Origin: Oerskovia douganii
GTDB taxonomy: Bacteria; Actinomycetota; Actinomycetes; Actinomycetales; Cellulomonadaceae
Length of the DNA: 55,821 bases
Direction of reading: 5' to 3'
NCBI RefSeq assembly: GCF_015142735.1
Contig: NZ_JACSPN010000026.1
Span: 1 to 55,821 of the forward strand
A program made the translations under genes and the position numbers. Numbering within the stretch: position 1 is the first letter of the stretch; each line of letters begins with the position of its first letter. The notes below the pieces were generated by a model that saw only the letters and a list, made by a program, of their open reading frames with translations, was not told the origin of the DNA and made no database searches. Shown here piece after piece: positions 37,076-48,288 of the stretch.

Positions 37076-38355
37076 CCGCCACCGAGCATGGCCCTGTGCC
37101 CGACGGCGCAGCGCGCCCCGGCCTCGCGACGCCCCCGGGCGGTCCGCCCCGACCCGGCACGGCACCACCCCGCGGACCGGTCACAGCCCCGGGCGCCTCG
37201 ACCCCGCCCGACGACGGAGCGGACCCTCGCGCGGAGGCGAGCGGCGCCGTCGGGCCGGGGGACGCGCCCGTGCGGGCGCGCGCCATGAGGGCCTCGTCCG
37301 TGGTGTCCGAGGCGTGGCGCAACGTCGCGACCGGCACGACACGCGCGGCCCTGTTCGCCGCCGTGCTCGTCGTGGTCGTGGGGTCGTTGGCCGCGGTCGA
37401 CGTGCGCGCGGTCGTGGGCGTCATCGAGGGGGCCCGCGAGTACCGCGACGCGGGCGCGAGCGTGCAGATCCTCGAGGCCCCCGGTCAGGTCGACGGCGCA
37501 CGCTGCGAGGCCCTCACCGGGGTCGACGGCATCAACGCGGCCGGAGCCCTGCGGGTCGGCAGCCCGCTCCGGGCGCTCAACCTCCCGTCGAGCGAGCTCA
37601 CCGGCCTCGAAGCGACCCCCGGACTGCTCGGCGCGCTCGATCGCGGCCGGGTCGCCGGGGCCGGTCTGTGGCTGTCCGCAGATCTGGCCGAGGCGCTCGG
37701 CGTGACGACCGGTGACTCGATCGCGACCAATGCGGGACCCGCCCGGGTGGGGGCGGTGTACCCGTACCCGGACGACGGGCGCGACCGCGCGCTCGGCTAC
37801 GCCGCCGTCGCTCCCGTGCCCGCCACCGGGCTGTTCGACTCGTGCTGGGTCGAGATCTGGCCGGTCGACCCCGAGACCGCGATCCTCCTGCGGACGGCCC
37901 TCGTCGCCGACCCGTCGTCCGAGGCGCAGCCCACCCAGAAGCAGCTCAACGGCCGGCTCGGTGCGACGTACGACGCGAGCGCCGAGTTCGCGGACCGTCT
38001 GACCAAGCCCGCTCCGGTCGCCGCGGTCGTCCTGGGCCTCGCCCTGGGTCTCGTCGCGATCCGCCTGCGCCGCCTCGAGCTCGCCGCGGCCCTGCACGCC
38101 CGCGTCCCGCGCGCGGCCCTGACCTGGCAGGTGCTCCTCGAGACCGCCGTCTGGAGCGGGGTCGCCGTGATCGTGGCCGTCCCCGCGCTGTGGTGGTTCG
38201 CCGCCGGCGTCGGCCTTCCCACCGACCAGGTCAGCACCTGGATCCTGGGGATGCGGACCGTCCTGGCGGGCGCCGGGGCGGTCCTCATCGGCGCCGTGGC
38301 CGCGGCGCTCACGACCCGCGAGAAGCACCTGTTCAAGTACTTCAAGGAGAGGTGA
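37072..38355 (+). CDS. FtsX/MacB-like ABC permease
   Basis: 427 residues. A disordered Pro/Ala-rich N-terminus (about 1-70) precedes helix 1 (about 91-112). A large extracytoplasmic domain of about 200 residues with paired Cys (RCEALTG, DSCWVE) follows, then three C-terminal helices (about 313-410). This 1+3 helix plan with a big outer domain is that of FtsX/MacB/LolE permeases, which act on substrates outside the membrane. ATG 37072 sits in an ATGA overlap with the ATPase, which supports the long N-terminus; M72 is an alternative. The substrate may be one of the neighbouring lipoproteins or the secreted small protein (inference). Confidence 0.85.
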   Translation: MTATEHGPVPDGAARPGLATPPGGPPRPGTAPPRGPVTAPGASTPPDDGADPRAEASGAVGPGDAPVRARAMRASSVVSEAWRNVATGTTRAALFAAVLVVVVGSLAAVDVRAVVGVIEGAREYRDAGASVQILEAPGQVDGARCEALTGVDGINAAGALRVGSPLRALNLPSSELTGLEATPGLLGALDRGRVAGAGLWLSADLAEALGVTTGDSIATNAGPARVGAVYPYPDDGRDRALGYAAVAPVPATGLFDSCWVEIWPVDPETAILLRTALVADPSSEAQPTQKQLNGRLGATYDASAEFADRLTKPAPVAAVVLGLALGLVAIRLRRLELAAALHARVPRAALTWQVLLETAVWSGVAVIVAVPALWWFAAGVGLPTDQVSTWILGMRTVLAGAGAVLIGAVAAALTTREKHLFKYFKER

Positions 38356-38487
38356 CGTCGGCCGGAACCCTGGAGAGACGGACCGATCGCGGGATGGTCG
38401 TGCCGCCGTCGGGCCGCGTGCGCTACGGTGACGACCGCACCACCCAGCACCACCGCACCACCAGCAGGACCCACAACTCCACACACC

Positions 38488-40257
<1,770 letters not shown>

Positions 40258-40307
40258 TCCGCTGCCGCAACCGCCTGCGCGACGCACTCAGCGGGGGCAG
40301 GGCACGG

Positions 40308-40970
40308 TCACCGTGGCATCGGCGCCGCGATCCCGTGCTCGTACGCCCACACCACGAGCTGCACGCGGTCGCGCATGCCCGTCTTGGTCATGATCCGGCT
40401 CAGGTGCGACTTCACGGTGCTCGCCTCGAGGAACAGCGTCGCGGCGATCTCGGCGTTCGACTGCCCCCGGCACAGCAGCGCCAGGATGTCGTGCTCGCGC
40501 GCGGTGAGCAGTCCCGAGGCGGTCTCGTCCGGCGCGGCGGGGGACCGTCGTCGGGCGAACTCGTCGATCACGCGGCGCGTGAGCGTCTGGTCGACGAGAC
40601 CCTCGCCCGACGCCACGCGCCGCACCGCGTCGACCAGCACGTCGGGCTCGGCGTCCTTGAGCAGGAACCCGCTCGCCCCGGCCTCCAGCGCGCCGAACAC
40701 GTAGTCGTCCAGGTCGAACGTGCTCACCACGAGCACCGGCACGGGGTCGACGACGCCCGGTCCGGCGAGCGCGCGCGTCGCCGTGATGCCGTCCCCGCCG
40801 GGCATGCGGACGTCCATGCACACGACGTCGGGGCGCTCCCGGCGCGCGACGCGCACGGCGTCCGTGCCGTTCGCCGCCTCGCCCACGACCTCGAAGCCCT
40901 CGCTCTCGAGGATCACGGTGAAGCCTGCGCGGACGACGGCCTGGTCGTCGACCAGCACCACTCTGGTCAT
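40308..40970 (-). CDS. NarL/LuxR-family response regulator
   Basis: 220 residues. Receiver domain with [14 protein letters not shown], phospho-acceptor aspartate in [13 protein letters not shown] (about Asp53) and [27 protein letters not shown]-terminal helix-turn-helix [26 protein letters not shown] 40970 overlaps the kinase stop by four bases. With the kinase it likely controls the ABC genes just upstream in the same direction (inference from order). Confidence 0.93.
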   Translation of the reverse strand: MTRVVLVDDQAVVRAGFTVILESEGFEVVGEAANGTDAVRVARRERPDVVCMDVRMPGGDGITATRALAGPGVVDPVPVLVVSTFDLDDYVFGALEAGASGFLLKDAEPDVLVDAVRRVASGEGLVDQTLTRRVIDEFARRRSPAAPDETASGLLTAREHDILALLCRGQSNAEIAATLFLEASTVKSHLSRIMTKTGMRDRVQLVVWAYEHGIAAPMPR

Positions 40971-42376
40971 GGGGCCTCCTGCCCGACGGCGGCGCCCGGC
41001 ACGTCCGTGGACGTCGCCGAGCGCTCGGAATGGGTGGGGGACGCGGTCTGTGCGGGCCGGGGAACCGTGAGCCGGACCCGCCAGCCGTTCCCGGGGACCG
41101 GGCCGGCCTCGAGCGCGCCACCCACGAGGGCTGCACGCTCGGTCATGCCGATGAGCCCGTGGCCGGGCGGGGTCGGGCTGCCGGGCGACGGGTCGGACGA
41201 CCTGCCCCGACCGGTCGCGCCGATCGCCTCGACCGGGAGCCTGTTGGTCACCGTGAGGACGAGCGCGGCCTGCTGGTGGTCGGTCACGACCTCGATCGTG
41301 CGGCCCGGGGCGTGCCGGCGCGCGTTGGTCAGCGCCTCCTGGAGCACGCGGTAGACGGTGAGCTGCACCGCGGGGGAGAGGTCGAACGGATCGCCGTGGC
41401 GGACGTCGCGCACCTCCGCGCCCGCGGCGCGCGCGAGGTCGAGCAGCTCGCCCGCGTCGTCGAGCGTGGGCTGCGGCGCGGCCGGCGCCTCCTCGCCCGG
41501 CTCGCCGGGGCCGGCCTGCGACGAGCTGCGCAGGATGCCGACGACCAGGCGCAGGTTGTCGAGCGTCTCGCGCCCCTGGGTGCGGATCCAGCGCATCGAC
41601 TCCTTGGCGCGCTCGGGGTCGCGGTCGACCAGCCGCTCGGCCGCCGCCGCCTGGACGACGATCCCCGACAGGTGGTGCGCGGCGACGTCGTGCAGCTCGC
41701 GGGCCATGCGACCGCGCTCCTCCAGGACGGCCTGCGCCGCGAGCATGTCGCGCTCGCGCTCGGCCTGGGCCACCCGGCCCTTGAGCTGGGCGAACAGCTC
41801 GCGGCGCGTCCCCACGTACGCACCCACGAGCGCCGCTGCCACGTACGTGAGGAGCGCCGACGCCAGCCCGCCCCAGACCTGGACCGCGACGGGCACGGGG
41901 CTCCCCGACGTGATCGGCACGGGCCCGCCCAGCACGAAGCCCAGCAGCACCTGCACGCCCGCGGCCCCGCCGGCCGCCCACAGGGCCGTGCGTCGAGGTG
42001 CGTACGCCCCGACCGAGTAGGCCGCGACCAGGGTCGCCGGTGCCTGGAACGAGACGAGGGCCGGGAGCACCGGGGTGAGCGCGACCTGGCCCACGACGGT
42101 CAGCGCGAGAGCGAGCAGCGGTGCCCGACGACGCAGCGCGAGCGCCATCGCCTGTGCCAGGACGATCCCGATCGCCGCGACCCGCCCTGCCGTCGAGAAC
42201 TCCAGCGAGTCCTGCCCGCCGTCGACCACGAGGCCCAGGTCCGACAGCGCGAGCCGCTCGACCACCAGCAGGAAGGTGACCGACAGGACACCGACCACCG
42301 CGCCGAGCAGGACGTCCCGGCCCGTCGGGGTCCGGACGCCCAGCGCGGCGAGCCGGCGGTGCAGGAGGTCGAGCAC
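40967..42376 (-). CDS. Sensor histidine kinase (HisKA_3 type)
   Basis: GTG 42376 with GAGGAG 5 bases upstream is preferred over longer reads to 42484; 469 residues. Five or six membrane helices with little outer loop (about 20-190), so an intramembrane sensor. A coiled linker leads to the phosphorylation box [16 protein letters not shown], then a HATPase domain ([34 protein letters not shown]). The tail is Pro/Ser/Thr-rich. Similar kinases partner NarL-like regulators in cell-envelope or antibiotic stress circuits linked to ABC exporters. Confidence 0.9.
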   Translation of the reverse strand: MLDLLHRRLAALGVRTPTGRDVLLGAVVGVLSVTFLLVVERLALSDLGLVVDGGQDSLEFSTAGRVAAIGIVLAQAMALALRRRAPLLALALTVVGQVALTPVLPALVSFQAPATLVAAYSVGAYAPRRTALWAAGGAAGVQVLLGFVLGGPVPITSGSPVPVAVQVWGGLASALLTYVAAALVGAYVGTRRELFAQLKGRVAQAERERDMLAAQAVLEERGRMARELHDVAAHHLSGIVVQAAAAERLVDRDPERAKESMRWIRTQGRETLDNLRLVVGILRSSSQAGPGEPGEEAPAAPQPTLDDAGELLDLARAAGAEVRDVRHGDPFDLSPAVQLTVYRVLQEALTNARRHAPGRTIEVVTDHQQAALVLTVTNRLPVEAIGATGRGRSSDPSPGSPTPPGHGLIGMTERAALVGGALEAGPVPGNGWRVRLTVPRPAQTASPTHSERSATSTDVPGAAVGQEAP

Positions 42377-42527
42377 GGGGGCTCCTCTCGGTGCGGTCGG
42401 TGTCAGCGTGCGCCGGTCGGCGCCGCAGGCGACGCGGCACGGGGCGACCCGCGCACCGGGGTGAGCGGCGGCGTCGGGCACCACGGTACGTGGCCGCGGC
42501 CCCGACGGCGCCGCCGCGAGGGGACCG

Positions 42528-43418
42528 TCAGACGAGGTCGCGGCGACGGAACGTCACCGCGCCCGCCCCGAGCAGGACCGCGACCCACGCGACCAGGCCC
42601 AGGACCGCGGCCCCGACGCCCAGGGGGGCGAGACCGCCCAGGACCGCCGTCGCGCTCTGACCGGTCGACGCGAGCGACCCCAGACCCAGCGGCAGCCACG
42701 CCGCAGCCGTCGACTCGCCCCCCGACATCAGCAGGACCGCAGCCTGCACCAGGGGCTCGACGATCACCAGGCCCACGACGACCAGGATCGCGGCGACCTG
42801 CCCGCGGACCAGCGTCCCGACCCCCAGCCCGAGCCATGCGAACAGCACGAGGACCACGAGCCCACGCCCCCACACTCCCAGGACGTCACCCGCGCCGACC
42901 AGGAGCTGCGCTCCGGGCGTCGAGGCGACCGCCACGAACAGGCCCAGGGCCGTGAGCACCGCGAGCGCCGCTCCGATCAGGAGCGCGACGACCGCGACCG
43001 CGCCCGCCTTGCCCCCGAGGACGCGAGAGCGCGAGGGGACGACGAGGGCCGTGGGGACGATCCCGCCCGTGCGGAAGTCGGTCGTGACCGCGAGGACGCC
43101 CAGCAGCAGCATGCAGATGACCGACACGCCCGCCGAGCCCGAGCCCGCGGGGCCGTTGCCCAGCAGGTCCAGCATGGCGCGCTGCACGGGCGCCGCCCCC
43201 AGGTCGGTCAGCCCGGTCAGGTCCGGGGCGAGGTCGGCCGTCATCTCGGGCGAGGCCTGGAGGCCCACGGTGGCGCCGCCCATGCCCTCGACCCCGGCCA
43301 GGATGCGCGGCAGGGCGATCGTCAGCCCCTGGACCAGGAGCATGCCCGCGAGGGCGACCACCCCCAGGATCCAGGGCGTGCGGGTCGTGCGTAGCTTGAG
43401 CAGCTCGGCGCGGAACAT
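42528..43418 (-). CDS. ABC-2-type transporter permease
   Basis: 296 residues, starting MFRAELLKLRTTRTPW, the classic opening of ABC-2 permeases. Six hydrophobic segments: one near 18-38, an outer loop of about 55 residues, then five more between 100 and 290, ending FRRRDLV. Its ATG shares one base with the ATPase stop (TGATG), so the genes are coupled. Substrate unknown; drug/peptide resistance type exporters have this design. Confidence 0.88.
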   Translation of the reverse strand: MFRAELLKLRTTRTPWILGVVALAGMLLVQGLTIALPRILAGVEGMGGATVGLQASPEMTADLAPDLTGLTDLGAAPVQRAMLDLLGNGPAGSGSAGVSVICMLLLGVLAVTTDFRTGGIVPTALVVPSRSRVLGGKAGAVAVVALLIGAALAVLTALGLFVAVASTPGAQLLVGAGDVLGVWGRGLVVLVLFAWLGLGVGTLVRGQVAAILVVVGLVIVEPLVQAAVLLMSGGESTAAAWLPLGLGSLASTGQSATAVLGGLAPLGVGAAVLGLVAWVAVLLGAGAVTFRRRDLV

Positions 43419-44131
43419 CAGCGCACTCCTTCGGTCTCTGCGGTCAGGTTGAGGTAGAAGTCCTCGAGGGACTCGCCGCGGACGAGGTCCGCGAGAGGGC
43501 CGTCGGCGATGACCTGGCCCTGGCCGATCACGACCAGGTCGTCGGCCACCTGCGTGACCTCGGCCAGGACGTGGCTCGCGAGCAGCACCGCACCACCACC
43601 GTCCGCGAACGAGCGCAGGACCTCGCGCATCCACCGCATGCCCGCGGGGTCCAGGCCGTTCGCGGGCTCGTCGAGCACGAGGACCTGCGGGTCGCCCAGG
43701 AGCGCCGCCGCCAGCCCGATGCGCTGACGCATGCCGAGCGAGTAGGTGCGGACGCGCCGATCGGCCGCCCGGTCCATCCCGACGAGCGCGAGCACCTCGT
43801 CGACCCGGCGGCCCTCGATCCCGGCAGCGGTCGCGAGGACCCGCAGGTGGTCGCGACCGCTGCGGCCCGGGTGCAGCCCGCCCGCGTCGAGCAGCGCGCC
43901 GACGACCCGGCCGGGGTGCTCGAGGTCCGCGTACGGGCTGCCCTGGACCGTCGCGGTGCCGGCGCTCGCGGACGCGAGCCCCAGCAGGACGTTGAGCGTG
44001 GTGGTCTTGCCCGCGCCGTTGGGTCCGAGCAGCCCCACGACCCTCCCGGGCTCGACGGCGAAGCTCACGTCGCGGACGGCGTCGAACGTCCCGTAGGACT
44101 TGCGCAGGCCCACGATCTCGATGGCTGGCAT
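43418..44131 (-). CDS. ABC-2-type transporter ATPase
   Basis: 237 residues. Walker A GPNGAGKTTT, signature YSLGMRQRIGLAAALLG, Walker B VLVLDEPANGLDP and switch LLASHVLAEV are complete. The C-terminal segment FYLNLTAETEGVR is typical of drug-exporter ATPases. Start ATG 44131 has AAAGGA upstream. It forms a unit with the permease and possibly with the two-component genes further downstream. Confidence 0.92.
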   Translation of the reverse strand: MPAIEIVGLRKSYGTFDAVRDVSFAVEPGRVVGLLGPNGAGKTTTLNVLLGLASASAGTATVQGSPYADLEHPGRVVGALLDAGGLHPGRSGRDHLRVLATAAGIEGRRVDEVLALVGMDRAADRRVRTYSLGMRQRIGLAAALLGDPQVLVLDEPANGLDPAGMRWMREVLRSFADGGGAVLLASHVLAEVTQVADDLVVIGQGQVIADGPLADLVRGESLEDFYLNLTAETEGVR

Positions 44132-44353
44132 CGGGGGGTCCTTTCTCCTCCGGCGGCGCGACCGGGGTGCCGCGCGCCGTGCCTCCAGCCTGTCTTCCGG
44201 GCGGTGGCGGGCGCTTCTGGCGGAGGGAGGAAGGTGGGTTGCGCCTTCCGGCGGAGCCGCGCCGCAGTCACCCGGTGCCAGGGATGGATCACGCCCGGTC
44301 GCGCGCGTCGTCGGCGCTAGGCTCGCGGGGAACACACTCACGGGGGAGGGCGC

Positions 44354-45091
44354 ATGCCCAGCAGGACGACAGACACGCACGCACGCGACCACGCAGGCCC
44401 GACGGCGGGGCCCGGTCCGGCCGACGGGGCCCGGCACGAGGACCGCGGGCGGGGTGCGGGGGCCGCGCCGCGCGGCTACGCGAAGGGCCGCGCCAAGCGC
44501 GACGAGATCATCGAGGCGGCCACGGGACTGTTCGGCGAGGTCGGCTACCGTTCGGCGTCGCTCCGCGAGATCTCCTCGCGGGTCGGGATCTCGCACCCCG
44601 GTCTGCTGCACCACTTCCCCACCAAGGAGATGCTGCTCCAGGCGGTGCTCGAGCGTCGCGACGAGGCGGACTTCGCGGTGTTCGACCAGGACGTCCGGGA
44701 CGGTGTCGACTACTTCGACTCGCTCGCGCGGGTCGTCGAGCGCAACGCGTCCCGGCCCGGCATCGTCGAGCTCTTCAGCATCCTGTCGGCCGAGGCCACG
44801 TCGCCCGACCACCCGGCGCACGCGTACTTCCAGCGTCGCTACGACGGCGTGATCGCGCGCACCCGGCAGGAGCTCGCCCGTCGCGCCGCCGAGGGGCTCC
44901 TGCGTCAGGGCGTCGACGTGTCGGTCTCGGCGCGCGTGCTCGTCGCCGTCATGGACGGCCTCCAGGTGCAGTTCCTCCTGGAGCGGGGTGGGCCACGTCC
45001 GCCCGTGGACATGGCTGCGGGGCTGCGCTCGTACCTCGCGCAGATCCACGTCGACGGGGCGACCGGGCCGGGCGGCACGACGGGCGGCTGA
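44354..45091 (+). CDS. TetR-family transcriptional regulator
   Basis: 245 residues; a disordered N-terminal extension of about 40 residues precedes the helix-turn-helix (KRDEIIEAATGLFGEVGYRSASLREISSRVGISHPGLLHHFPTKEMLL in pieces, about 48-95). The C-terminal domain is helical and variable. GGGGGAGGG precedes ATG 44354, with a TAGGCT box further upstream. The gene ends 119 bp from the end of the convergent GH3 gene, whose promoter region holds a large palindrome; control of that gene is plausible but not shown. Confidence 0.88.
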   Translation: MPSRTTDTHARDHAGPTAGPGPADGARHEDRGRGAGAAPRGYAKGRAKRDEIIEAATGLFGEVGYRSASLREISSRVGISHPGLLHHFPTKEMLLQAVLERRDEADFAVFDQDVRDGVDYFDSLARVVERNASRPGIVELFSILSAEATSPDHPAHAYFQRRYDGVIARTRQELARRAAEGLLRQGVDVSVSARVLVAVMDGLQVQFLLERGGPRPPVDMAAGLRSYLAQIHVDGATGPGGTTGG

Positions 45092-45210
45092 CCGGGGCTG
45101 CCGGGGCCTCCGGGCACCGGCATGCCCGAGTGTCCCGCGACCCCGCCGCCGAGGAGGAGGGACGAGGAGCCCGGACCGGAGGTCCGGGCCCCGTCACCTC
45201 GGCGCGCGCA

Positions 45211-47529
45211 TCAGCCCGCCGCGGCCGCCGCGAGGAGCTGGTCGAGCTGGGCCGCGTCGAACGGCATCCCGTCGAAGCTCGCGATGACGCGCAGCGGCAT
45301 CCCGGCCGCCATGGCCATCATGTCGTCGTCGAGGAGCGTGGAACCGGGGCCGCCGGCCCGAGCCATCGCGTCACGGACGATCCTGCCTGCGACGGGGTGG
45401 GCCAGGGCCTCGCCCAGCGTCGACCACGGGGTCAGCGGCGGGGTGACGTCCTCGCCGACCACGGTCACCGTGGCCGAGCCGCGCAGGTCGCGCGACGACG
45501 CACCCACGGACACCACGAACTCACCGCCCTCGACGACCCAGCGCCGCAGGACGGGGTGCCAGTACGACAGGTCCCGCGCACCGAGCTCGAACGTCAGGGT
45601 GCGGGTCCCGCCCGGCGCGAGCGACACCTTGCCGAACGCCTTGAGCTCGCGCTCGGGTCGCACGACCGCGGCCTGCGGGTCGCCGACGTACACCTGCACG
45701 ACCTCGGCGCCCGCGACGGGCCCCGTGTTGGTGACCGTCACGTCCACGGTGAGCGACGCCGTCGGGCCCTCGCCCGAGACCACCACCGACAGGTCCTCGT
45801 ACGCGAACGTCGTGTACGACAGGCCGTGGCCGAACGGGAACGCGACGTCCATGCGCTTCGCGTCGTAGTAGCGGTAGCCCACCAGCACGCCCTCGCCGTA
45901 GCGGACGTGCCCGAGCTCGCCCGGGAAGTTCCCGTACGACGCGTTGTCCTCGAGGCGGACCGGGACCGTCTCGGTCAGCTTGCCCGACGGGTTGCGGACG
46001 CCGAACAAGAGGTCGGCGATCGCGCCTCCGCCCGCCTGGCCGCCCAGCCAGCCCTCGAGGATCGCGGCGGCATGGTGCTGCCACGGTGCGATCGTGACGG
46101 CCGAGCCGTTCGCGAGCACCACGACGACGCGCGAGCACACGGCCGCGACGGCCTCGAGGAGCGCGACCTGGCTCGGCGGCAGGTCCATGTGGTCGCGGTC
46201 GAACCCCTCGGACTCGTGGCTCGCCGGCAGCCCCAGGAAGAGGACCGCCGTCCGGGCGGTGCGTGCGAGCCCGACGGCCTCCGCGCGGAGCGCGTCGTCG
46301 TCCTCCTCGCCCGTGAGGCCGAACCCGGGCGCGAACGGGACCTCGGAGCCCGTGATCGCGCGGATCTCCGTCAGGGTGTCGTCGAGACGCGTCGGGGTGA
46401 CCTGGCTCGACCCCGCGCCCTGGTAGCGCGGGGTGCGCGCGAACTCGCCGATCACGACGAGCGACCCCACGGCCGTGGCGTCGAGCGGGAGCACGGGCGC
46501 GCCGTCGACGGCCTCGTTGCGCAGGAGGACCGTGCCCTCCGCGGCGGCCTCGCGCGCGAGGGCGTGGTGCTCGGACTCGTCGAACGAGCCCGGTGCCGTG
46601 AGCGCGGGCAGCGTCCGGTTCAGGAGCGTGAGGTGACGACGGACCGCCTGGTCGAGGACCGCCTCGTCGACCTCGCCGGCACGGACCGCGGCGACGACCT
46701 CGGCGTCGGTGCGGCCGCCGGTCGAGGGCATCTCGAGATCGAGGCCTGCGACGAGGGAGGCCACCCGGTCCGAGACCGCGCCCCAGTCGGAGACCACGAC
46801 GCCGTCGTAGCCCCACTCGTCGCGCAGGACCTCGGTGAGCAACCAGCGGTCCTGCGACGCGTACGTGCCGTTGATCTTGTTGTACGAGCACATGACGGTC
46901 CACGGGGAGGCCTTCCGCACGGCCCGCTCGAAGCCCGTCAGGTAGATCTCCCGCAGCGTGCGCTCGTCGACGTCCGCCGAGACCCGCATGCGGTCGGTCT
47001 CCTGGTTGTTGGCGGCGAAGTGCTTGAGCGAGGTGCCCACGCCCTGGCTCTGCACGCCCTGGATCAGCGCCGCACCCAGGTCGCCCGAGACCACGGGGTC
47101 CTCGGAGAAGTACTCGAAGTTGCGACCGCACAGCGGCGAGCGCTTGATGTTGATGCCCGGACCGAGGAGGACCGCGACGTCGTTCGCGCGGGTCTCCCGT
47201 CCGAGCGCCTGTCCCACGCGCTGGAGCAGGTCGACGTTCCACGTGGAACCGAGCGCGGCGGCGGTGGGGAAGCACGTCGCGGGGACCGAGCTCGCGAGGC
47301 CCAGGTGGTCGGAGGACCCGGTCTGCTTGCGGAGCCCGTGCGGCCCGTCGGTGACCATGACCGCGGGCACCTCGGCCCCGGCGCGCTCGACCGGCTGGGT
47401 GTGCCAGAAGTCCAGCCCCGACACGAGCGAGGCCTTCTCCTCGAGCGTGAGCTCCTGGAGGAGGTGCTCGACGTCGAGCGGCCGGGCGCTGCTCGTCGTC
47501 TCCGGGGTGGCAGGGGTCTCGTCGTTCAC
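45211..47529 (-). CDS. Family 3 beta-glucosidase
   Basis: 772 residues from GTG 47529, preceded by GAGGAC. The (beta/alpha)8 domain carries TDGPHGLRKQTG, LGPGINIKRSPLCGRNFEYFSEDP, KHFAANNQE and the nucleophile motif VVVSDWGAV (Asp248). The alpha/beta sandwich domain (about 330-550), and a fibronectin-III-like C-terminus (VTNTGPVAGAEVVQVYVGDP) follow. No signal peptide, so it cleaves imported beta-glucosides in the cytoplasm. The last 90 residues form an extra segment after the FnIII-like domain, as in many actinobacterial members. Substrate beyond beta-D-glucoside is not readable. Confidence 0.94.
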   Translation of the reverse strand: MNDETPATPETTSSARPLDVEHLLQELTLEEKASLVSGLDFWHTQPVERAGAEVPAVMVTDGPHGLRKQTGSSDHLGLASSVPATCFPTAAALGSTWNVDLLQRVGQALGRETRANDVAVLLGPGINIKRSPLCGRNFEYFSEDPVVSGDLGAALIQGVQSQGVGTSLKHFAANNQETDRMRVSADVDERTLREIYLTGFERAVRKASPWTVMCSYNKINGTYASQDRWLLTEVLRDEWGYDGVVVSDWGAVSDRVASLVAGLDLEMPSTGGRTDAEVVAAVRAGEVDEAVLDQAVRRHLTLLNRTLPALTAPGSFDESEHHALAREAAAEGTVLLRNEAVDGAPVLPLDATAVGSLVVIGEFARTPRYQGAGSSQVTPTRLDDTLTEIRAITGSEVPFAPGFGLTGEEDDDALRAEAVGLARTARTAVLFLGLPASHESEGFDRDHMDLPPSQVALLEAVAAVCSRVVVVLANGSAVTIAPWQHHAAAILEGWLGGQAGGGAIADLLFGVRNPSGKLTETVPVRLEDNASYGNFPGELGHVRYGEGVLVGYRYYDAKRMDVAFPFGHGLSYTTFAYEDLSVVVSGEGPTASLTVDVTVTNTGPVAGAEVVQVYVGDPQAAVVRPERELKAFGKVSLAPGGTRTLTFELGARDLSYWHPVLRRWVVEGGEFVVSVGASSRDLRGSATVTVVGEDVTPPLTPWSTLGEALAHPVAGRIVRDAMARAGGPGSTLLDDDMMAMAAGMPLRVIASFDGMPFDAAQLDQLLAAAAAG

Positions 47530-47588
47530 GGTGCACGTCCTCAGGGTTCGCGGCCAGGCCGTTCTGATCGTCCGGTCGAGCGTAGCGG

Positions 47589-47614
47589 AGATACCTACCG
47601 GGCGGTAGGTATCT
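47589..47614. promoter_or_regulatory. 26-bp palindromic operator upstream of the GH3 gene
   Basis: AGATACCTACCG (47589-47600), a two-base centre and CGGTAGGTATCT (47603-47614) form a perfect 12-bp-arm inverted repeat 60 bp before the GTG. TACC...GGTA cores of this kind are typical TetR-family sites. The TetR gene at 44354 is the nearest candidate partner. Confidence 0.75.
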
Positions 47615-47628
47615 GTTTCCGGCGACGA

Positions 47629-48288
47629 TCAGTCGATCAGCGAACCCTCGGTGGGTGCCGCGGTGCTCGCGACGCACAACCCCGTGCGATCCCCCTCCGC
47701 CCACGAGGCCTCGGACGGCGACCACACCACCAGCTCGATCCCCTCCGCAGGCGCGTCGCCCGACAGCACCGCGGGCGTGCACACCCGCGACACGCGAGCG
47801 TCCGCCGCGTCCTGCCCGGGCCAGCGCGCGTCCGCGGGGAAGTCCGTCCGCGCCACGACCTGGGCCTCGTGCGCGTCCCCGCACGGGACCACGCGCACCG
47901 AGGCGACGGGGCCGTCGTCCGGCAGCTCGGCGAGGCAGCTCCCCAGGACGAGCTGACGGGCGTGCGCGGACCGCGGCTCGCTCACCTCGGCAGGCAGGGG
48001 GCGCGTCGCGGCGGCCCCGACGAGCAGGGCGACGACCACCGCGACGGCCGTGAGCGTCACCGCGACCCCCAGTGCGATACCCGCCCACGCGAGCCCCGTA
48101 CCCCGCGAACCGTCGCGGCGGATGCGCGCGAGCGCGGCCACCCCGACGCCGACGCCGACGGGACCGAGCAGCAGGCCCGTCGGGATCGCCGCGACGGCCA
48201 GCGGTTCGGTCCGGGGGGCCGCGGGCTCCCACCCCGGCGCGTAGTACACGTTCTCGTCGTAGCCCGGCCGCTGAGCGGGGCCGGTCAC
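47629..48288 (-). CDS. DUF4190/septum-formation-like membrane protein
   Basis: 219 residues from GTG 48288, which overlaps the preceding stop (GTGA). Two helices (about 33-55 and 70-95) with LARIRRDGSRGTGLAWAGIALG match DUF4190. The outer C-terminal domain has VLGSCLAEL, VRVVPCGDAHEAQVV and RVCTPAVL, the cysteine pattern of the Septum_form domain. Probably a surface-exposed membrane protein; function in division is suggested only by the domain name. Second gene of a two-gene operon. Confidence 0.82.
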   Translation of the reverse strand: MTGPAQRPGYDENVYYAPGWEPAAPRTEPLAVAAIPTGLLLGPVGVGVGVAALARIRRDGSRGTGLAWAGIALGVAVTLTAVAVVVALLVGAAATRPLPAEVSEPRSAHARQLVLGSCLAELPDDGPVASVRVVPCGDAHEAQVVARTDFPADARWPGQDAADARVSRVCTPAVLSGDAPAEGIELVVWSPSEASWAEGDRTGLCVASTAAPTEGSLID

